From Trichopria drosophilae (taxonomy: Eukaryota; Arthropoda; Insecta; Hymenoptera; Diapriidae), in contig CM059582.1 in NCBI GenBank assembly GCA_030407085.1, positions 67,847,501 through 67,911,500 on the forward strand: a stretch of 64,000 nt of DNA, read 5' to 3'. Of this stretch, positions 12,138 through 25,075 are shown piece by piece. Positions within the stretch are counted from its first letter, which is position 1. The number at the start of each line of letters is the position of its first letter. The position numbers were made by a program, and so were the translations under genes. Below the pieces are notes generated by a model that saw nothing but the letters and a program-made list of their open reading frames with translations, searched no databases and was not told the DNA's origin.

Positions 12138-12147
12138 GGGGGAATTT
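12138..12147 (+). other. Polypurine tract of Gypsy element 1
   Basis: GGGGGAATTT directly precedes the TGACG start of the 3' LTR. It is short and T-ended, so the exact boundary is approximate. Confidence 0.5.
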
Positions 12148-13334
12148 TGACGTAGTCACGTATTGGATACGCCACTACATTCTCCCTACCTAAAAGAAAA
12201 GACACATCCATTTCCCTTTAAAAAGAAAAGCGAATCCCTTCGCGCACTTTCCCAAAATTCCTTCGGCCCGTACCGTTTCCGATATTATTTTCCCGCACGA
12301 CCAAACTACTTCCATCGACGCTTTCACGCGACACGCGGGCATCGACGTTCGCCATCGAGGGATCGTCACCCGTGTTGTCGATAATCGCGCCGCCAGGAAT
12401 ACCACCAACAAATGCCGGCAGTCCGACATTGTTGTTCTCGCGCGGAACTGTCGGTGGCTCGCGGCGCCATGATGGTCTCGTCCGTCTTATTGCGCCGCGG
12501 CTGCGCAGTTCATTCCACGCGCAGGTATTAATCGATATCAATTCAATGTCGATTATTGATTTGCGCGTGTACGATTATCGGTGCAGTAAACCACCGGATC
12601 ACTGCGCATATATCGAAGCGACACATTGGAACACAAGGTCTTTACGCGGTTCTCAAAGTTGCGCATGATCCCAGACAAGACAGTTGCACCTCTAGGGCCC
12701 CCTACTTCCCTCGAGTACAGCGCCACATTGCGCATCTCCCATCCTTGTTGATCCACATAACTGACCATCACTTCATCCTTACCCCCACCTAGACCCCTGC
12801 TTGTGCGCGTTCCTTTTCCCAGCGACCTCCATACTTTTGTGGCCCCCTACAGTTTCCCGCTTGTGAAAGATAACTCCACTTCCTTTTCCCATTGGTCCCT
12901 TTTTAAATTATAACCGAATGGTGCAAGGTGGTGGGGTATCCAAGGTACGAGGAAAGGAATCGAAAAATCAACGGTACTTTTGGAATACTGTCCGAAGCCT
13001 CCGGGTGTATCGACACATTTTGATTGTAACGGAAATAGCGATAATTAAATAGCGTAAAAAATAAAAATATCAGAAATTGTAGTGATTGCGTGTTAAGGAA
13101 TATTCCAGCCAACCCGTATGATTACTGTAAGTACCCGTGTATGCCCTTCAGGCAATCATTAAGAAGCCGCGATTGCGTTAGCGGAACCCGCGTTACTTTT
13201 GAAGTAATTTTATAGCGTGCGAAACATTTTTTTTTTTTTCTAATTTTGTAATTTTGTATATATCTGCGAATAAAAATTACTGGCTTCCCAGTCTTGTTGG
13301 TAAATTAATTATTAAGATTAATTCATCCCTTACA
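12148..13334 (+). repeat. 3' LTR of Ty3/Gypsy element 1, full length
   Basis: It runs from TGACGTAG to TTACA (TG..CA ends), about 1.19 kb. Bases 12218-13334 align with the 5' LTR. The segment ~12879-13092 has no counterpart in the 5' copy. Scattered single-base differences between the LTRs show the insertion is not recent. Confidence 0.82.
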
Positions 13335-15050
13335 ATATATAATCTAGTATTATTTATTATAAGATTTTAATAAAACCAATAATAATATGACATTACGCAT
13401 ATACAAATATACATGTCGGTTCCAATACCCAAACGGTGATAGTGGATATATGGGATAATCAACATGCATATATGTGAACATTTTATTGTTCAGGATATCA
13501 AACTATATGCGAAACTATTTAAACAATTTGACAAAATAGATGAAGCTGTCCTTCAAGTATACATATATACTTTTAAGACTAACAATAAACAAATTTCTTT
13601 TTACGATACCAGTTCACAACCAACATTCAAATTTTAATGCACCATTTCCAATAACTAGAGGCAGTAAAATAAGAACAACCAACGTATAATTTTTTACATT
13701 CACTAATATTTCTTTCATTGCAGAAAAAACCAATTGCATATGACAATGAATAAAATAAAAGGTAAGGGAAAAAATAAAGACAGATGAAATGAATAAAAGG
13801 AAACAAGAAAATACCGCAACCTTAATTTAGCAATCACTTTTAAACATCAATTTATGTTTTGACTTTTAACCATTTTTAACTCTTGTAAAGTGTTTAAACT
13901 GTATACGGTTTCCTTAGGGCTTACCATAACATTGACCTTGTAAAATCGAGAAGGAATAAAGACGAGAATTTGGAAACTCTCGGAATATAAAAAATGATTA
14001 GAAACTCGCCGTTAAGTCAGGCTTGCCACAATTTGGAGGAGAGCGAGAAAAACACTTATTTAATTTTAATTTTTTTTTTGTTTTGTAATGAATGTAAATT
14101 CAATATCAATTTTAACTCTCGCAGCGAGTAGAGACTATGTAAGGTTTCCTTAGGGCTTGCCATCACAAATAACGTCGACCGCGTAATATCGAGAAGAAAT
14201 GAAAAGGAGATTAGGAATTACCATTCTCAAAGTATAAAAAAATGATAAGAAACTCGCCGTTTAGTCAGGCATGACACAATTTTATGGAGAGTGAGAAAAA
14301 TACATACTAAGACAAAATTTAGTAATATAACCTTATATTTATTTCACCAGATCCTAATTGCGAGAGAAAAATGCGAATAAGAAATAGAACACCAAAGATA
14401 TTACGTTCTCTTACAAACTTCACATAAGTGACATATCAAATTATATATATACTTGCAGGAACCATTAACTCCCACGAAATCGAAACATACTACACACAAA
14501 TTTTCAAGGGTAAATTACAATAGTAACACTTTAAATAAGGTCACGGTAATTAAACTTACAAGCTGATGCAAACCGCTTCAACTAATAAATGCAAGAAACT
14601 GAAATAGACTAACAAATAATATAGAACTAAAATCAAATTAAAAAATGCACTTATGCGAAATGGATCTCAAAATGTTCATCGACAAAATATAATAGCGCTT
14701 ACTTTCTATTCTAGACAGATAGTACTAGAATGTATGTATACCGAAAACTATGTCGTTGTAATATCGAAATAACAATATCTATACAAAAAAATGTCAAATA
14801 CTAGGGAAGAATGAAATAATTTACGCACAATTGTAACGCGAAGAATACCATAAAAGTTATAAACACGTCTTGTTTTGAAATTAACATACAACAATGCGTC
14901 TATAGACTCCGAAATTTATATATGGCGTTCATTGCGACTGAAATTGTGATATCTCACTCCACGGGTACACTTCACCATAGCTTGCATATATTAACAGAGC
15001 ACATTAACAAACGTCTCACTTTTCCGAAAGTTGGAGGGCCAACTTTTAAC
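13335..15050. other. Non-coding region with a ~245-bp direct repeat pair
   Basis: No coding signal on either strand. Blocks 13890-14070 and 14125-14315 share 'ggtttccttagggctt', 'gaaactcgccgtt', 'agtcaggc' and 'gagcgagaaaa' in the same order. Its right end abuts a purine tract and LTR, so at least part may be the 3' untranslated end of a second LTR element. Confidence 0.5.
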
Positions 15051-15062
15051 AAAGGAGGGAGG
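15051..15062 (+). other. Polypurine tract
   Basis: AAAGGAGGGAGG immediately before the TGTTACG start of the LTR at 15063; a textbook plus-strand priming tract. Confidence 0.6.
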
Positions 15063-16775
15063 TGTTACGTTCCTGTGAGTAGATAAATAATTACAAAAAA
15101 ATAGTTCTGAAAAGTACAACCACATTCCTAGTAATTGAGCATTACTTAATAATTCTATTCGATAAATAAACTGCTTTGCATGAATCATACTGGGCCGTAG
15201 GCAATCACTGGGCAACAGCAAATTCATCATTTTCCAAAAACTTCGCTATTATTCACGAAAAAGAAGAATCAAAACCGGTATGCCGAAAATTCTGTAAAAT
15301 AAGTAATTCACGTGATATAACGTCAGCCGAACAGCGCACTTAGATTTGTCCTCCAAAGAAAAAACCTTTGCTATAGCTAAGAAAATAAGTACCTAATACA
15401 GTATACCGGATGAGAATATTATATGTAAATCTTCGAAAAAACGATGTCGTAATCTTCGTTACAGCATTTCAAACTCTTAAATAAATACTCGATAATTTAA
15501 TAAACATTCAATTGCGACAATATTTTCAATAGACTTTTCAAACGCGGCAATATCCATCATCGATCATTTTTATACGTTTCTTTGCAACAATATGTTTAAT
15601 TCCAAATTACTGCGACATTCGAATAATTTTGTAATTTCAAATATGGCTATATTTAATTGCACCAACAATTGTAAATTCTATTCCGACAATATGTTTAATT
15701 CGATTTAAGTACGCTAATAATTTCAACCACACATTTTCGTAAATTTAATTACTATTGTTAATCAAGAGCATTAAAATTGCGAATTTAATTGCGATAACGT
15801 TCAATTACAACAGCATTAGTATCCAAATAGTTTCACGATATTTTCAGTTTAACAATACCAAATATTTTTATATTATGTCAACGTCGATAAGAATACTTGT
15901 TATTTTCTATATTGAAAGTTGCAAATGGCATAGCGCAGTATCCAAGATTCGCATGTATCTCATTCAAATGTATATTTGCCACATTATACCTAATTAATAT
16001 TGAAACTCGAATATTGTTAAAAACAAGTAGAGATATGACGGAACAACCAGAATTCAGCATCTTTCCAAGAATTCCGTTCACTTTGCCTACTCCCAACATT
16101 TTATGATTCGCGACCATGGGTCATCTTCATTATAAAAATGGCGTGAGAAAACACACTCAGTGACTAGTGAGTAAAAGAAGAGAGTCAGTCGATGAGAGAA
16201 TAAATGAAGAACAGTGTCAGTCAGAGTGTCAGTAAGCGAAGGGAGTGAATGACTGAGGGAGTGAGCGGTAACCAGTCCATGAAGACCAGTTGATGAAGAC
16301 TACTTAAGGTAGACCAATTAAAGACGAGCAGTTGAGGCAAACTACTTAAGGACGTATAAGAAATCTTATATAGTTGCAGCTGCCCAGCCACACTTCGCAG
16401 TTAGTCGACACCAGTAAAAACGTATGTGCCAGGTGCTTGGGAAGGAATAATAAACCAGCTCCTCCGAACTATTAAAAACGTAATTTCATCGCCCCTAGCA
16501 TCCCTACCTTTTATATTATTCCATCTCATCGTTATTATGCCCAACACCATGTTTTAGAAAAGTGCAATTAAATAAACAAAATTCTTCCTCAAAACATTTT
16601 ACTTCTTTATTTTACCTTCACCTTTATTCATTTCTTTTGCATTAGCAGCAGCCCCCACAAATTTTCGAACTCGGAATTGACTCTTCCAGTCGATAGACTC
16701 TTTTCGCGGTTGTCGCGAGTAAACTGTATTTGCAACAAAAAATCCTTGCAAAACGATTTCCCTCCGGCCGTAACA
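15063..16775 (+). repeat. Orphan 3' LTR (1.7 kb), TGTTACG..CGTAACA
   Basis: The termini are 7-bp perfect inverted repeats. A purine tract precedes the left end. Near the right end are a TATA-like 'cttatatagttgcagc' (about 16372), a likely transcript start region and an AATAAA-type signal near 16448. Internal features are degenerate 'gcgacaatat' repeats (15510-15720) and GAGTGA/CAGTCAG-type repeats (16150-16270). No 5-bp target duplication is found, consistent with a 3' LTR whose partner is lost. No pol of this element is visible. Confidence 0.6.
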
Positions 16776-17700
16776 CCAATATTAAAAAAAAGCTGATTCG
16801 GCTAACTAGATGACTAGCTACAATTCATTATAATAATGATGTATGAAAATAATAATACGAATGCTCTTTTATTGCAATAAAAGAAAATAATAATTTCTGT
16901 ATGGCACAATATAATGTTATAACGTTCTTTTATTATTGTCTGGTTATCATGAGCAATAAATGTTTCCAAATATTTGTTCACTTTCAAATGTTAATAATAT
17001 ACAGTGCAAGGAAGTATAAACAATTTTATATACCAACATCAGCCATTGAAAATCAGTAAAGTATATTCTGTAAAATATTTCTCTTAAATTCGGTTTGTAT
17101 CCCTCTAATTAGTCGAAAAAAACTGTTCAGAAATACGTTTTTTTTAGTGTTGACCATGAATATTACCTCATGACCAGTTTTCACGGTCACATTCGTAATG
17201 AGTGTATCAAAATTCGTGAAGATACGCTAGTCCCCTTAAATTCGGTTTTGTATTCCTGAAATTAAACGCCCAAAATTGTTAAAAATCGCATTTTTTTAGT
17301 TTTGACCTTCAAAATGACCTCATCGCCTACTTCAATGGTCACATTCGTAATGTAAGCTTTATTCACAAAACTTTGCCATAATGGGACAATACAAAATTAA
17401 AAAGGATATTTTCGCGCTCGATGCGTATCGGTCGTTCTCTCTCCGAGATCTGAATCACGCACGCTCCGTGCCTTCGTTTCGCTCGCTGTCGGAACAACTC
17501 GTCCGTTCTCAGGAGCCTTTGGTTACCGATATAAAAAAATGCTTACAATTCGGCCTTTCCTTACTTCAGACCATCCTCGGACTGTGGAGAAAAAAAATGA
17601 AAGAAAAACAATAAAGAAAATACAAGTTTTGTTATTTTGTGTAGTAACAATCTTAGGCGGTTTTTGTATATTGATCTGGATTTTTCCATGGACGCATATT
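16776..17700. other. Non-coding region with ~145-bp direct repeats
   Basis: Two units, about 17085-17215 and 17232-17360, share 'aaattcggttt..gtat', 'tttttttagtgttgacc', 'acctcatgacc' and 'ggtcacattcgtaatg'. The + ORF at 17380-17614 has no recognisable domain and is probably fortuitous. It may be the 3' region of Gypsy element 2. Confidence 0.45.
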
Positions 17701-17702
17701 CG

Positions 17703-18015
17703 CTACCTCTCAAACACCTTGGTAAAGTTGAGATCAATGACTTGAAAACCATCGAGGTCTGCGATAACATAACGATCGTTTTTTAAAACCTTAGCAATGC
17801 GATAAGGGCCTTTGAAACGCGGTATAATTTTACGTGAAATTCCGAAAGTAGAATCGACTTTCTGTATTATAACGTAGTCATCAATCTCATATTTTTGTGC
17901 AGGTTTATGTTTTCGATTATAATAACTTTTATACATTTGATAAGTTGACTTCCGGTTTTGAATTGGGTGAGTGAAGACAGAATTTTGAGAATAGTTTTTG
18001 GCCAGCATTTTTACA
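17703..18015 (-). pseudogene. pol: Gypsy element 2 integrase, C-terminal part
   Basis: On - it encodes the post-core integrase segment of a Ty3/Gypsy element: SYYNRKHKPAQKYEIDDYV, then PRFKGPYRIAKVLKNDRYV and a Leu/Asp-rich end. The catalytic core that should precede it is absent. Upstream sequence (from ~18020) is unrelated until the integrase N-terminus reappears at ~22390. Confidence 0.78.
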
Positions 18016-18860
18016 CAGTATACTCACCTTTAAATCCGCCCCCACTGAGAGAGAATATTCTCAGGAGACGGCAACCCGGTACGACGGTCTAAAGAGTAAG
18101 AAATTCTTACAAATTTAGAGTATTTGGTAGAAAGGGTATTTCCTGGGGTACTTAACCTCAACACAGGTGTAATTCGGCGCGAAGAACGGGTGACGAGGAA
18201 CGGAGGAACAGCCGGTGGATCCGCATCGAAGGGAACGTCGAGTTGGAATCGATTCGATTCATCGGACATAAATCGTAGATTTCCGACGGTGCATCCGATA
18301 AGGAGTTTCCAGAAAAGGAGAAGGCGGCGTTACCTGTGAGCGGCTGGACAAACATCAATGAGGTCTGCCGTCTGAGAGAAGACAACGGTTCGGGGAGAGA
18401 AGGAGTACCCCTGGTAAGAGCGCGAACCCCGCAGGGGACTTGTGGAAGAGAGCGGAGCGGGTTATCTCCGTCCACAATTTAATTGTGGAAGAGTGAGGGG
18501 TCGAAGTGCCCGAGCTCGAAGAGGAGCAATGCTTTTGAAAGATCCGCTTCTCTTAGCAAGTTTTGAGAATTGACGACCTCACGGACCCGATCGTTCGGCT
18601 GGTCTGTGCCGACGAATGCCTGATCGTGAAACGACTCGAGAGACCCACCGTACTGGGGAGCTAGGGTGCGGTGTCAAGCCCCTGCCGGCGGGTTCCACAC
18701 GGGGGAGCGCTACGGCGTGCCGTGTCCGTGCAGGCAGTAACCGCAGAAAGGGTTGGCCTCTAGCGGGCCGTGGCAACGTTAGAAAGGTTCTCTGAATCAA
18801 CAGAAGCATCAAGGCAGGCAGCTTGTTGCTAATAAATGTGGTAGCTGACTTGTTGTATAT
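18016..18860. other. Foreign GC-rich insert, left part, possibly a non-LTR 3' region
   Basis: This stretch splits the integrase of Gypsy element 2. It is GC-richer than its host and ends on + with 'gctaataaatgtgg', an AATAAA-type signal. ORFs on - at 18030-18269 and 18158-18475 overlap in different frames and show no domain. I infer the end of a retroelement but cannot assign it. Confidence 0.3.
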
Positions 18861-18869
18861 CTTTTTTAA

Positions 18870-19460
18870 GTGTGCACAACCAGCGGTGCTGGCGCATCAC
18901 TAAAATTTGGCCCCATTCCCTCATGGGGGGGGGGGGGCGTTTTAAACCCGAACGGGAGGCAAGACACCTTAAATAACTGCACTCAGGTAAGAGCGCGAAT
19001 ACGAGTGTGTGTGACGGATGGAGGAGAGGGGCAGCATAGAAAAAAACCGAACAACGCAGCGCGTACAGCGGAGAGGACGCGGGTGTGGAAAGCTTGCCAG
19101 TAGAAGCGCCGGAGGGGCGAGTGGAGAAGTAGTTATCTGGGTATTTGAGAGGAAGCAGTGCTAGTGACGTGAGTGAGAAGAAATCAGAGAGAAGAAAGAG
19201 AGGTAGATTGACGAACCCGGAACGGCTGGCTACAGATAACGCTAGTATGTCGTCGAAGGCAAGTTCGTGGTAGAAACGAGGAAGAGAGAGTGATACGGAA
19301 GAGAGGGAGACGGGTGCAAAAGGTGGAAATCAAGCGAGTAAAAAAGTAAAAGGAGTGAGAGAAGAAAAAATGGAAAAGAAAATTAAAAATATGATGGAAA
19401 AACAAAAGGAGATTTTGAGGAGATGAGAGAAGGATTACAAACAATGAGAAATGAAATGAT
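18870..19460 (+). other. Possible 5' region and ORF1 start of a non-LTR element
   Basis: A G-run at 18926-18937 is followed by purine-rich sequence. From about 19345, Lys/Glu-rich triplets (KVKGVREEKMEKKIKNMMEK) suggest a coiled-coil ORF1, cut by stops and then by the GT microsatellite. It is similar in style to the minus-strand ORF1 remnant at 53950-54700. Weak evidence. Confidence 0.3.
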
Positions 19461-19462
19461 CG

Positions 19463-19812
<350 letters not shown>

Positions 19813-22320
19813 ATGTCCTGCCTTATACACCTGCCTTCGCGGAGTACTGCTGCCCTCTCCATAGCAAGGAGGTCTATGGGAGGGAGTTCCGTGACCACCG
19901 ACAGTGCGATGAGGTGGCTCCTTAGCTCTTATGGATGTTCATGGCATCAGCCCAGATCGGTGCCCCGTAAAGAATAACGGAGCTTACTACCGATGAAAGG
20001 AGGGACCGTCGCCTTTGCGACTGCGTTCATCAGGTGTTGTTTGAACGACAGCCGCGCATCTAGAGTGACTCCAAGATATCTAAAGTGTCCACCGTCCTGA
20101 TCTACGTATCTTCCACCGAGAAGGTGGCGTATACCCTTTTCTTCGTTCGAGAGATGAGCACCGCCTCCGTCTTCTCAGCCGCCAGATCTAACCTCGATAG
20201 CTTCATCTCCGCTAAATTGCACGCCGCGTCGATGGTCTTCGCGACGACGATTAGTGCAAGGTCGTCTGCGAAAGCTACCATGGACACCCCGTCTGGAAGG
20301 GATTGCCTGAGCAGTCCGTCATATAAGACGTTCCAGAGCAAGGGTCCCAGAACCGAACCCTGTAACACGACTCCCGTGATGTTGTAGGAGTGCCTGCCGT
20401 CATCGGTGTCATAATACAGGGTTCGTTCTGTCAGGTAGCTTGAGATGGCTTCTCTTAGGTAGAGAGGTACCTTCAGATCTTCGAGTGCCTGCATGATGCA
20501 ATCCCACCTGGCCGAATTGAATGCGTTCCGGATATCCAGGGCAATGATGACACACATGCATCTGGTGTTTCGGCTGCCACTGATGGCATCCGTGGCTATT
20601 GCTTTCACTCGGCCGATTGCATCGATGGTTGAGCGCCCCTTCCGAAATCCGAACTGGTTTTCGGAAAGACCTCCGGCATTTTCGATGGCTGCTTCCAGTC
20701 TGGCACAGATAACCCTCTCATATAACTTCCCGGAGATGTCAAGCATGCAGAGCGGTCGGAATGAGGATGGGTGGTCCGGGGGTTTGTTTCCCTTAGACAG
20801 CAGCACCAACCTCTGTTCCTTCCACTGCGCCGGGAAGCATCCTTCCTTCAGGCAAGCACTGAATGTCAATGTGAAGATGGTTGGTACATTCAGCGCTGCG
20901 ATCTTCACTGCCATTCCAGGTACCCCATCCATTCCTGGGGCCTTACGGGTGGAGATCTTCTTAGCAGCCATCATTACTTCGGCTTCGGTAACATCTGGCG
21001 GCTCGGCTGCACCACCAATTGCCATCAGGCCAGTGCCAATCGGCCGTTCCCGCTGTTCTGGGAATAAATGGCCGACGACTTTGCCAAGGAAGGATGGGCA
21101 AGATAGTGCGTTGGGTGCCCTGGGCTTGATCTTGTTCATGACCGTTTTATACGGTCGCCCCCAGGGATCGCGGTCCACCTCCTCACAAAAGTCCTACCAG
21201 CACTTTCTTTTCGCGGCATTGATGGCAATCTTGAGCCTCTTTCTCTTTCTTTCATAGTCCGCGGCCAGTTGGTAGTACGGGGGCTTATGAATTGCTCTCT
21301 GGTGCTGCCTTCGAGCCCGAAGGCACTCTCGATGGATATCTGCGATTTCCTCGTTCCACTAGTAAACTGGGGGTCGGCCGCGATGATTTGACTTCACGGC
21401 CATAGAGGCATCGCAAGCCGCTGTTATGGCTCGGGAGAGGCATCGTGCTCTCTCCTCTGCTGTTCCCTCCACCTCCGCCTGTTCCAAGCTGTAAAGGAAC
21501 ATTTCCCGATCGAAGGTGGCCGGTGCCCATCTCTCTTTGCTTGCGCTCTGCACCTTTCCTGCTGCTCTGCCGGTCAGTTGGAGCTGGTACACCAAGGCTT
21601 GATGGTCACTGCCCGTGTATGGGTTGCTAACTTTCCAGTCCAACCCTTCCCCCATCAATTTTGGGTCGACGAAGATCAGGTCAACTACGGAGGACTTGCC
21701 GGCTTTGGAGTAGGTCGGCTTTCCCCCGTGTTAGCAATCTCCAACTCCAGTAACGGGAAGGCCTCAATGAGGGCATATCCTCGATGGTTGGTCTTCGCGA
21801 TACCCCATTCCGTCGCCCATGCATTGAAGTCCCCCCCGAGCACTAATGGGAGTCGGGAGGTTCTTGCACTGGCGACGATGGCCTCCAGGGATCCTTGGAA
21901 CTCGTCGATGGTAAGACTGGGAGGGAGGTAGCAACTGTATAGTCTTATACCAGCTACCTCCACCCAGGTGAAGCTGGGCAGGGGGTCGGACATGTTACTG
22001 GATATGTGGAGATTCCCACATACCCAGATGGCCGCCTTGCTGGTGGAATCCTTCACTCAGCTCGGTTTACAAAGATCCCGGTAAGCCTCGCTGATGACGG
22101 CGATATCGGCCTTCTCCTCCTTGACCAGTTGGAACAGCAGGTCCTGAGCCACCGCACAGTGATTGAGGTTTATTTGGAGCACCTTAGCCATTGTTGGTCT
22201 GTGCTCCAACCTCCTGCGTTGCATGATGTTTGGCTACGCAGTCCTCAATCTTGTGGCCCTCCTTGCCACACCGGAAGCACTGCGCCGAGCGATCGACGGC
22301 GCTCTTACAACCTCTTGCCA
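19813..22320 (-). mobile_element. R1-like non-LTR retrotransposon 2, truncated at both ends
   Basis: The element runs on -: ORF1 C-terminal CCHC (near 22300-22190), endonuclease, reverse transcriptase and the start of the thumb, cut at ~19813 by the GT microsatellite. The other end also meets a GT/GTGC tract at 22321. It differs clearly in sequence from R1-like element 1. It lies inside the composite insertion in Gypsy element 2. Confidence 0.8.
19830..22150 (-). pseudogene. R1-like 2 ORF2: endonuclease and reverse transcriptase
   Basis: The endonuclease lies at 22056-21300 (PLVLGGDFNAWATEWG; later frame breaks near 21660 and 21355). The RT at 21178-20102 has STRKAPGMDGVPGMAV, FGFRKGRSTIDA, IALDIRNAFNSA and an intact MVAFADDLALIV. 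The usual VPQGS motif reads VLQGS, a Pro to Leu change. A downstream stretch to 19830 (ELPPIDLLAMERAAVLREG) matches the thumb of R1 proteins. The final C-terminal CCHC region is missing. Several frame breaks make it inactive. Confidence 0.82.
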
Positions 22321-22321
22321 G

Positions 22322-22330
<9 letters not shown>
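22184..22330 (-). pseudogene. R1-like 2 ORF1, C-terminal zinc knuckle
   Basis: The - strand reads SAQCFRCGKEGHKIEDCVAK, a CX2CX4HX4C RNA-binding knuckle as found at the end of R1-type ORF1. The ORF is cut upstream by the GTGC microsatellite. Confidence 0.7.
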
Positions 22331-22364
<34 letters not shown>

Positions 22365-22371
22365 ATGCGTC
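22321..22371 (+). repeat. GT/GTGC microsatellite, 51 bp
   Basis: 'tgtgtgtgtgtgcgtgcgtg'-type tract bordering the right end of R1-like element 2. Its composition matches the ends of the longer tract at 19463-19812. Confidence 0.95.
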
Positions 22372-22384
22372 TTTCCCGGCGATC

Positions 22385-23880
22385 GGTTTAAACAATTATT
22401 AATATATTCTTCGATTTTTTACGTATATTCGGAAAGAAATAGTTTTTCTTAATCAGTTCATATACCTTTTCTGCACTGAAGTGCCCTAACTCATCGTGGT
22501 ATTTAACCATTACATTATATTCCATCATTTCCGTCAAATGTCCTTTTTACGGTATACGATACCATTATGCATGTCGAAAAATTTATCTTCTTGTTTACTT
22601 AATTTCTCGCGCTGTTCTTTGATCACGGGACGTTTGTTTTGATATACTGCTAAATTTCGCTCGAACGCATTATCTTCGATTACAGTGATACCATTTGATC
22701 TACTTAAACTATCAACGTGACCTGTGCGCTTTCCCTCGAGGTGTTCCAACGTATAATCGAAGCTCTAAAGCTCACCTTTCGATTCTAGGATTCATATCTG
22801 GTTTTTTTAATGCTAGCGTCAAGGAATTACCATCAGTGATAATCTTAAATGGTAATCCTTGTAAATAGATGCGGAAACGATGAAGGGCATATACGATAGC
22901 GAGCCTTTCAAGCTCGAAGCTATGGTATTGACTCTCTATATGCGAGGTTCTTTTTGAAAAATAAAATATCGGATGAAACTTCATGTCTTTCTTGCGCTGC
23001 ATTAAGATCGCGCCAAATACATTCGCGCTCGCATAGCAGTAGAGTTCCGTCTCATCTTGAGGATTGTAAATCGATAGAAATGGCCCCTCGATTAATTTAC
23101 GTTTTAGACTTTCGAATGTTTCTAGCTCCATTTGTCTGAATTGAAATTGAGTCTTTTTTTAGCAGGTCGTACAAGGGCTTTGCGATTATTGAAAATTTTT
23201 CTATAAATTTTCTAAAGTAGGAACAAAGACCAATGAAACCACGTACTTCCCTAATATTACGAGCGATGGGAAATTGCATAACCGCTTCTAGGCCTTTTTC
23301 ATCACAGAAATGCTTGTGACAGTGTAACCTAAATAATCAATTTTTGTAAATAAAAATCGACATTTACCGACAAGGCCGTTCGCAACTCTAACTTATTTTC
23401 GACTAATAAATTAAACACCTTTTTTAAAACCACGAAATGATTTTCGAGAGTCGTCGAGATAAGCTACAACGTCGCCGGAATCTATATGTTTTCTTAAAAC
23501 TGTGTTCACATTGAAATTTTGACGGTGCCAATACTCTTATTGACCTAAAGGCGTCACAAATGAAGTAAACCTAATCGAATCTTGCACAACTGAGACGTGG
23601 TGAAAACCATCTTTTACATTAAGTAAACTAAAATATTTCTTTTTGTCTAATACGTCCAACTGATCTTCTATAAGCGGCAATGGATAATAATCACGACGCA
23701 AAAATTTGTTTAAAGTTCTAAAATCTACACACATTCGACACTCTTTATTTTTCTTCTTGACCAACACAATGGGTGACGCATATTCCGATACACTTGCTTG
23801 GATTACCCTTTTCTCTAATAAATTTTTAAGGGCCCTCGAGCGCTCCGAGACGGGGGCGTGGCCTGTCAAAAAAGGCGAGG
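22385..23880 (-). pseudogene. pol: Gypsy element 2 pol: RT, RNase H and integrase N-terminus
   Basis: Reading on - from 23869: RT fingers (LEKRVIQASVSEYASPIVLV, CRMCVDFRTLNKFL), a palm motif reading LLNVKDGFHHV where the first catalytic Asp of LD-L-K-GFH is Asn, then FVTPLGQ. After frame breaks AYLDD is seen near 23465 and IDYLGYTV near 23330. The connection is GFIGLCSYFRKFI. RNase H (22772-23131) reads CYASANVFGAIL, with the expected catalytic Asp replaced by Tyr, and ends HLEGKRTGHVDSLSR. The integrase HHCC N-terminus is at 22390-22545 (YHDELGHFSAEKVYELIKKN). Frameshifts and active-site losses show an old copy. Confidence 0.83.
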
Positions 23881-23889
23881 AAACTTTGC

Positions 23890-25075
23890 GCGGTTAACAT
23901 TTATTTATTAGCAGCTTTTTCGCTAATTTTTTTATATAAATCGATTCCGCATAGCAATAGCTCCCGGGTGAAGTGATTTCATAAAGATTAGTGTCTTAGA
24001 AATAGGAGAAATCAAACCTGAAAATGTTACGCGTGACGTTTATATCTGTCTAACTTGATAACATTTCTATAAGTCTTTCTCTCTCTCTCTCGTTTGTTTT
24101 GACTGCTACGCTTTGAGCCTATCTTTTCTATTACAAAAGTGCCACTCAGATGCTTCACCCAATTCGATCAAAAAGGAATATGTGAGGTTACATTTCCCTA
24201 CCATGGGCGCACATAATGCATACAAATAAATAAATTTCTATTTTCACTTTTTTTTATTACATTTGTAAATATGTACATATATCGTTTTATTTTTCATTTT
24301 GTACATATAATTTATATATAATTTGTACATATAATTACAAGTTTGAAAATATAAACATATACACGTGACGTATGTGAATAAATATAACTTATTTTATTTT
24401 ATTTTCATGTATAAATGAATAGTATGTACCTTTCTATTCGTACATTTTTTTTTATTATATTTGTAAACATGTAAACTTTTTTATTTTACGTTTTGTGTAT
24501 AAAATTGTAAATTCAAGTTGTATATAAATGTCACTTCGCTTTATATTTGTAAATAGGTACATAATTTTTTTTATGTTTCACGTTTTGTGTATATAATTGT
24601 AAAAGTAAGTATATATAAACTTGATTTATATCTACAAATATAAATTTTTATTTGTTGTAAATGTAAGTTCTATATAAATTTAGATTTTTACTTATTTTTT
24701 GTTTCATTTGTAAATGCAGTATAACATACGATATCGCTAATAACAAGGGGCCCTCGCTTTGGGGGTACGTACACCCAATTTTGGCGGTATCGAAGTCAAT
24801 TACTTTCTGATATCGCAGGTTCTACTGCACATATATACATATAAACTTTTTTACGTTTTGTATATATATATATAATTACAAGTTTGTAAATTTACGTAAC
24901 GTACAACTATAATTTTTTTTATTGTAAATATGTATATATAAATTTGATTTACTTATTATTTTGTAAACTGCGAAATAAATTTTTTACTTTTTTTTTATTA
25001 CGTTTATAAATAAGTATATGAATCGTTTTGTTTTACTTTTTGTATATATAAGTTTGTAAATAAGTGTGAAATAAA
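23890..25075. repeat. AT-rich degenerate minisatellite
   Basis: From ~24230, units of roughly 100-120 bp repeat 'tttgtaaata.gtacata', 'ttttatttt(t)acgttttgt' and 'atataattgtaaa' with heavy variation. A GC-richer block at 24725-24835 interrupts the array. 23890-24230 has no recognisable feature. Confidence 0.65.
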
